From the NCBI RefSeq assembly GCF_049243985.1, contig NC_135369.1:26024765-26088764 (forward strand): DNA of 64,000 nucleotides, in the 5' to 3' direction. The position numbers and the translations under genes were made by a program. Below the pieces are notes generated by a model. It had not been told where the DNA came from, did no database searches, and worked only from the letters and a program-made list of their open reading frames with translations. The stretch comes from Paroedura picta. Taxonomy: Eukaryota; Chordata; Lepidosauria; Squamata; Gekkonidae. Positions 61,401 to 64,000 of the stretch are shown here, one piece after another. Positions within the stretch are counted from its first letter, which is position 1, and the number at the start of each line of letters is the position of its first letter.

Positions 61401-62925
61401 GTTTTCATCCTTTCCTTGGTGGAGCTCACTGGGGAGAGCCCCTTAGCTCATCTGGACTTCAATATGGTACTCACCCTACACCATATGAACTTTCCAAGTT
61501 GCCTTACACTGAATTGGTCCACTTAGTTCAGTTTTATCTGCTCCTGAGACCCAGCGAGCAGCTGCCAGTCTGAGTAGACAGTCTGACCTAGGTGGACCAA
61601 GGCAGTATAAGACAGCTTTGTGTGTTCGTCTGTACTATCAACAACTCTCCATGGTTTCTGGCAGAGAAAGGCCTTTCCCGTCAGGGTAGGAGCTATGGAT
61701 CAGTGACAGAGCCTCTGGTTTGCATCCAGAAGGTACCAGGTTCAGTCCCCATCACCTCCAATTAAAAGGGTCAGTTACTAGGTAACGTTAGAGATCTTGG
61801 CCTCAGACTCTGGATGATTAACAATCTGATTTGGTATAAGTCAGCTTCTTACATTCATGCACACAAACTGCTCAACATCTGCTGTTTGTGCTTCTTTCAT
61901 TAATGAAATCAGGGACTAGACCCTGGCCTCCCTTGTGCAAAGCCTGTGCTAAGTCATTGAGCTGCAGCCCCAGAAAGTACAGCAAGCGTCTGCAGAACAA
62001 CAGAAAGGAATGCTGGGCCTTGGGATCTCTGCAAAAGATGAAGAGAGGCAGCTTCGGCAGTGTGGTCATACCCTGTAAGAAGAGGGCCAACATGCCCAGC
62101 TCTCCCCTTGAGCTTCCTCCTCTTCCCCCCTCTCCAGGCCGCCTCCTGCACAGCCACTCGTACCGCCTCCCCGAGCCCTTTGCGGGCCTGACTGTGGTGC
62201 TGGTGGGAGCTGGCCCATCCGGCGTGGACCTAGCGCTGCAGCTGTCTCCCGTGGCTGCTCGTGTGGTGCTCAGCCATCAGGGGCCGCCCGTGCGTGGGCT
62301 GCCCGAAGATGTCCTGCAGGCGCCCCTGCTCTTGAAGGTGACGAAGGAGACGGTGGTGTTTGGGGACGGCTCGGCCCTGCAGCCTGATGTCTTGATTCTC
62401 TGCACTGGCTACCGGTACCACTTTCCCTTCTTGCCCTTGGCCCAGCTGGGCTTGCAGGAGACGGACTACGGGCTGGGTCCCCTCTACCGCCACTTGCTCG
62501 CCCCTCGACACCCTTCCCTGTTCTTTATTGGCCTCTGCCAGAAAATCTGCCCCTTCCCCCACTTCCACTGCCAGGTGCTGTTTGCGCTGGCAGTGCTCCG
62601 AGGCCGCTGCCCCCTGCCTCCTGCAGCCGAGATGGAGGCTGACGCCCAGGGGCAGCTGGGCCGACACCTGCGGGAGGGGGGACTGGCTCGGCACTTCCTG
62701 ATGCTCAAGGCTCAGCAGTGGAGCTATGCAGAGGAGCTGGCCCGGGTGGGAGGCTTCCCACCTTTACCGCCGGTGGTCCGGGAGATCTACGAAGCGACGA
62801 GTGCCAGGCGGCTCCGCAACGTGGGCACCTACCGGGACACGAAGTACCGGCTGTTGGGCCCTGACGCTTGGGAAGTGGAATGGGATTCTGGCCCAGACCC
62901 AGAAGGTGACGGAAGTGCAGAGTGA
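58248..62925 (+). CDS. Small flavin-containing monooxygenase (FMO GS-OX-like/SNO-like), complete, 444 aa
   Basis: A predicted FAD- and NADPH-dependent monooxygenase that would oxygenate soft nucleophiles (sulfur or nitrogen); the substrate is unknown. Coding exons 58248-58459, 58587-58725, 59424-59566, 60331-60383 and 62138-62925 sum to 1335 nt with matching phases. The FAD Rossmann motif GAGAAG is at residues 12-17, the FMO signature FxGxxxHSxxY at 181-191 (across the last intron), and the NADPH Rossmann motif GAGPSG at 206-211. CTGYRYHFPF in the C-terminal half matches the family's TGY block. Unlike vertebrate FMO1-5 (about 530 aa with a C-terminal membrane anchor), it is short and ends in a hydrophilic DSGPDPEGDGSAE tail, so it is probably soluble. 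It resembles the GS-OX-like proteins annotated in plants, insects and non-mammalian vertebrates. An acceptor (tttcctttag, exon from 58235) just before the ATG implies an upstream noncoding exon. Confidence 0.93.
58587..58725 (+). CDS. FMO-like coding exon 2 (residues 71-117)
   Basis: TNLPKEVMAFPDFPFDPSLP to KDHIR; the NLPKxxMxFxDFPF block is typical of FMOs. Acceptor ctcccag, donor gtagga. Confidence 0.94.
58834..59122 (-). repeat. tRNA-derived SINE family A, full length, in FMO intron 2
   Basis: Reverse orientation from ggtaaaggtttcccctgtgc to ctctgcgccacaagaggctc, with little divergence from the copies at 111 and 34108. Confidence 0.87.
59424..59566 (+). CDS. FMO-like coding exon 3 (residues 118-164 plus 2 nt)
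   Basis: FRWQVDDVQPV to HFDAVMVCTG, matching the FD.V.VCTGH block before the family's second Rossmann fold. Acceptor gatccag, donor gtgagt. Confidence 0.93.
59850..60070 (+). mobile_element. hAT family E copy, 5'-truncated, FMO intron 3
   Basis: catgaccatatatggtcatg-like start, then tccacagctgtgcttcctaa and aaaattgagaaaggctg. Confidence 0.7.
60331..60383 (+). CDS. FMO-like coding exon 4 (residues 165-182 plus 1 nt)
   Basis: HYTIPWIPPIPGLDSFQ, the conserved P.IPG...F.G segment; the short 53-nt exon is flanked by ttctgcag and gtaagg. Confidence 0.93.
60384..62137. other. Last FMO intron: SINE fragments
   Basis: Holds reverse SINE/LINE-tail pieces (61060-61180, 61300-61400) and family C SINE pieces (61525-61635, 61685-61860). 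An open reading from 61888 runs into the terminal exon but has no FMO similarity before 62138. Confidence 0.5.
62138..62925 (+). CDS. FMO-like terminal exon (residues 183-444, NADPH motif)
   Basis: Begins RLLHSHSYRLPEPFAGLT, then VVLVGAGPSGVDLALQL. GC-rich at third positions. Acceptor tctccag; stop TGA at 62923-62925. The open frame runs 83 codons upstream into the intron, but that part has no family similarity. Confidence 0.95.
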
Positions 62926-63136
62926 AGGTCTTCCCCTGTGGACACTGGGAGTGCTGTACCCTCGGTTGGGGAGGAAGGACTTTTTTGTGGCTTCTCTCAG
63001 TGCCTAACTCTGGCCGTCGAGGGAGCTGGACTGAGAAGGATGAAGCTGAGAGAGAAAGCAGTAGCAAGTCTGGCTTAGAGGCTAACATAGGCACCACGGC
63101 AGTAGACGTTGGTGTGGGCAAAAGTGCAAAATATGC

Positions 63137-63142
63137 AATAAA
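63137..63142 (+). terminator. FMO-like gene poly(A) signal
   Basis: AATAAA 212 nt after the stop, followed by a GT-rich stretch (tttgtgggggtgggtg). Confidence 0.8.
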
Positions 63143-63149
63143 TATATCT

Positions 63150-64000
63150 TTGTGGGGGTGGGTGAAAACCTTTTGACTGGGTGAGGTTAAAAGATAAAGG
63201 AGTAGGTCCCAATAACAGCACTTTTGCAGATCAGAATTAACAAAGTCCTGTTTAAGAATCCAGGGACAATCAACTCAAGCTGTATTTAATTTGCACAACA
63301 GATAGAAAACTGTTCCTAACAAACTAGCCAGCCCTAAGGTGCTTCAGTCAGATCAAGAATTGGTCTTGGTTTTTAAATTTACTCACTGCATGTGTACCCT
63401 GTTTTCTTTCCACTGGGGACTCGGTTAGGCTTATGGTTTTCTTCCCGCCTTCATTTGGTTCTCGTGACAATGCTGTGAGGTAGGTTAGGCAGAGAACATG
63501 GTTGGCCCAAGGTTACCCAGCAAGCTTTCATGATAGAGTACGGATTTGAACTCAGGTTTGTCAGATCTTTGTCTGACACTCTATATTGGGGGTGGAAAAC
63601 TATGGCTCTCCAGTTGTCCATGGACTACAGTTACCATGAGTGATCAGTCTGATGCCTCTAGAAAGCCCACAAACAGAACATGAGGGAAACATCCCTTCCC
63701 CATTGTTAACACCCACCCTTCTGGAAATGGTCTTGAGAAGTATACTGAGGTCTGGGAGAGCAAGAAAATAATATGCTGCACAATTGCATCCAAGCCGGGA
63801 CAAAGAACTGGTGTATAAGTGACTTCTGTGATTCCACTCAGGTCTATCCAGTGGAGCTTAGTCCTAGGAAAATGTTTTGACAATGGCAGAGAGAAGCTCC
63901 CAATACATTTAAGGTTGGGGGAGATATAGGATCCGTCCATGAGTTAATTTGCTTACATTTCAATCCACTCCTATTGCAAAAGGGTTTAAAGTAATTACTC
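63150..64000. other. Downstream of FMO gene: repeat fragments only
   Basis: A reverse tRNA-SINE-like piece at 63370-63590 and a decayed half of the palindromic hAT MITE at 63594-63645 (tggctctccagttgtccatg). Nothing gene-like. Confidence 0.5.

Overview
This is vertebrate nuclear DNA: intron-split genes with GT-AG junctions, CpG-rich promoters, poly(A) signals, and a very high load of interspersed repeats. The repeat set (tRNA-derived SINEs resembling Sauria SINEs, a 5S rRNA-derived SINE, BovB/RTE, CR1 and L2 LINEs, several hAT families including one with SPIN-like ends, and endogenous retrovirus pieces) points to a squamate reptile, most likely a lizard. I cannot name the species.

Three genes are well supported, all on the + strand. 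(1) The 3' part of PELI3, a Pellino E3 ubiquitin ligase: three coding exons from 1772 to 7586, with its 5' exons off the left edge. (2) A complete DPP3, dipeptidyl peptidase 3: 17 coding exons from 14856 to 32068 that splice in frame to 727 codons, with zinc-site and catalytic residues intact. Its CpG-rich upstream region at 11.85-12.9 kb holds a promoter/first-exon unit present twice, with a third partial copy at 14.0 kb. (3) A complete small flavin-containing monooxygenase of the GS-OX/SNO-like type: 5 coding exons from 58248 to 62925, 444 codons, with a CpG island 2-2.6 kb upstream. The PELI3-DPP3 adjacency matches the tetrapod order known from human 11q13.

Layout: 1-7.6 kb, PELI3 3' end and introns; 7.6-11.85 kb, intergenic repeats; 11.85-14.1 kb, DPP3 promoter repeats; 14.8-32.3 kb, DPP3; 32.3-55.5 kb, a gene-poor repeat graveyard with nested BovB, L2, CR1, hAT and retroviral fossils plus long microsatellites; 55.5-56.9 kb, CpG island; 58.2-63.15 kb, FMO gene; then repeats to the end.

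The strongest leads are the repeated DPP3 promoter unit; a SPIN-like hAT whose junction with an endogenous-retrovirus envelope fragment occurs twice 7 kb apart; a lone minus-strand signal-peptide exon with a good phase-1 splice donor at 41.7-41.8 kb; and the small FMO. The three genes are unrelated in function (innate-immune ubiquitination, peptide turnover with KEAP1 binding, and oxidation); I see no operon-like system. All family comparisons are from memory, with no database search.
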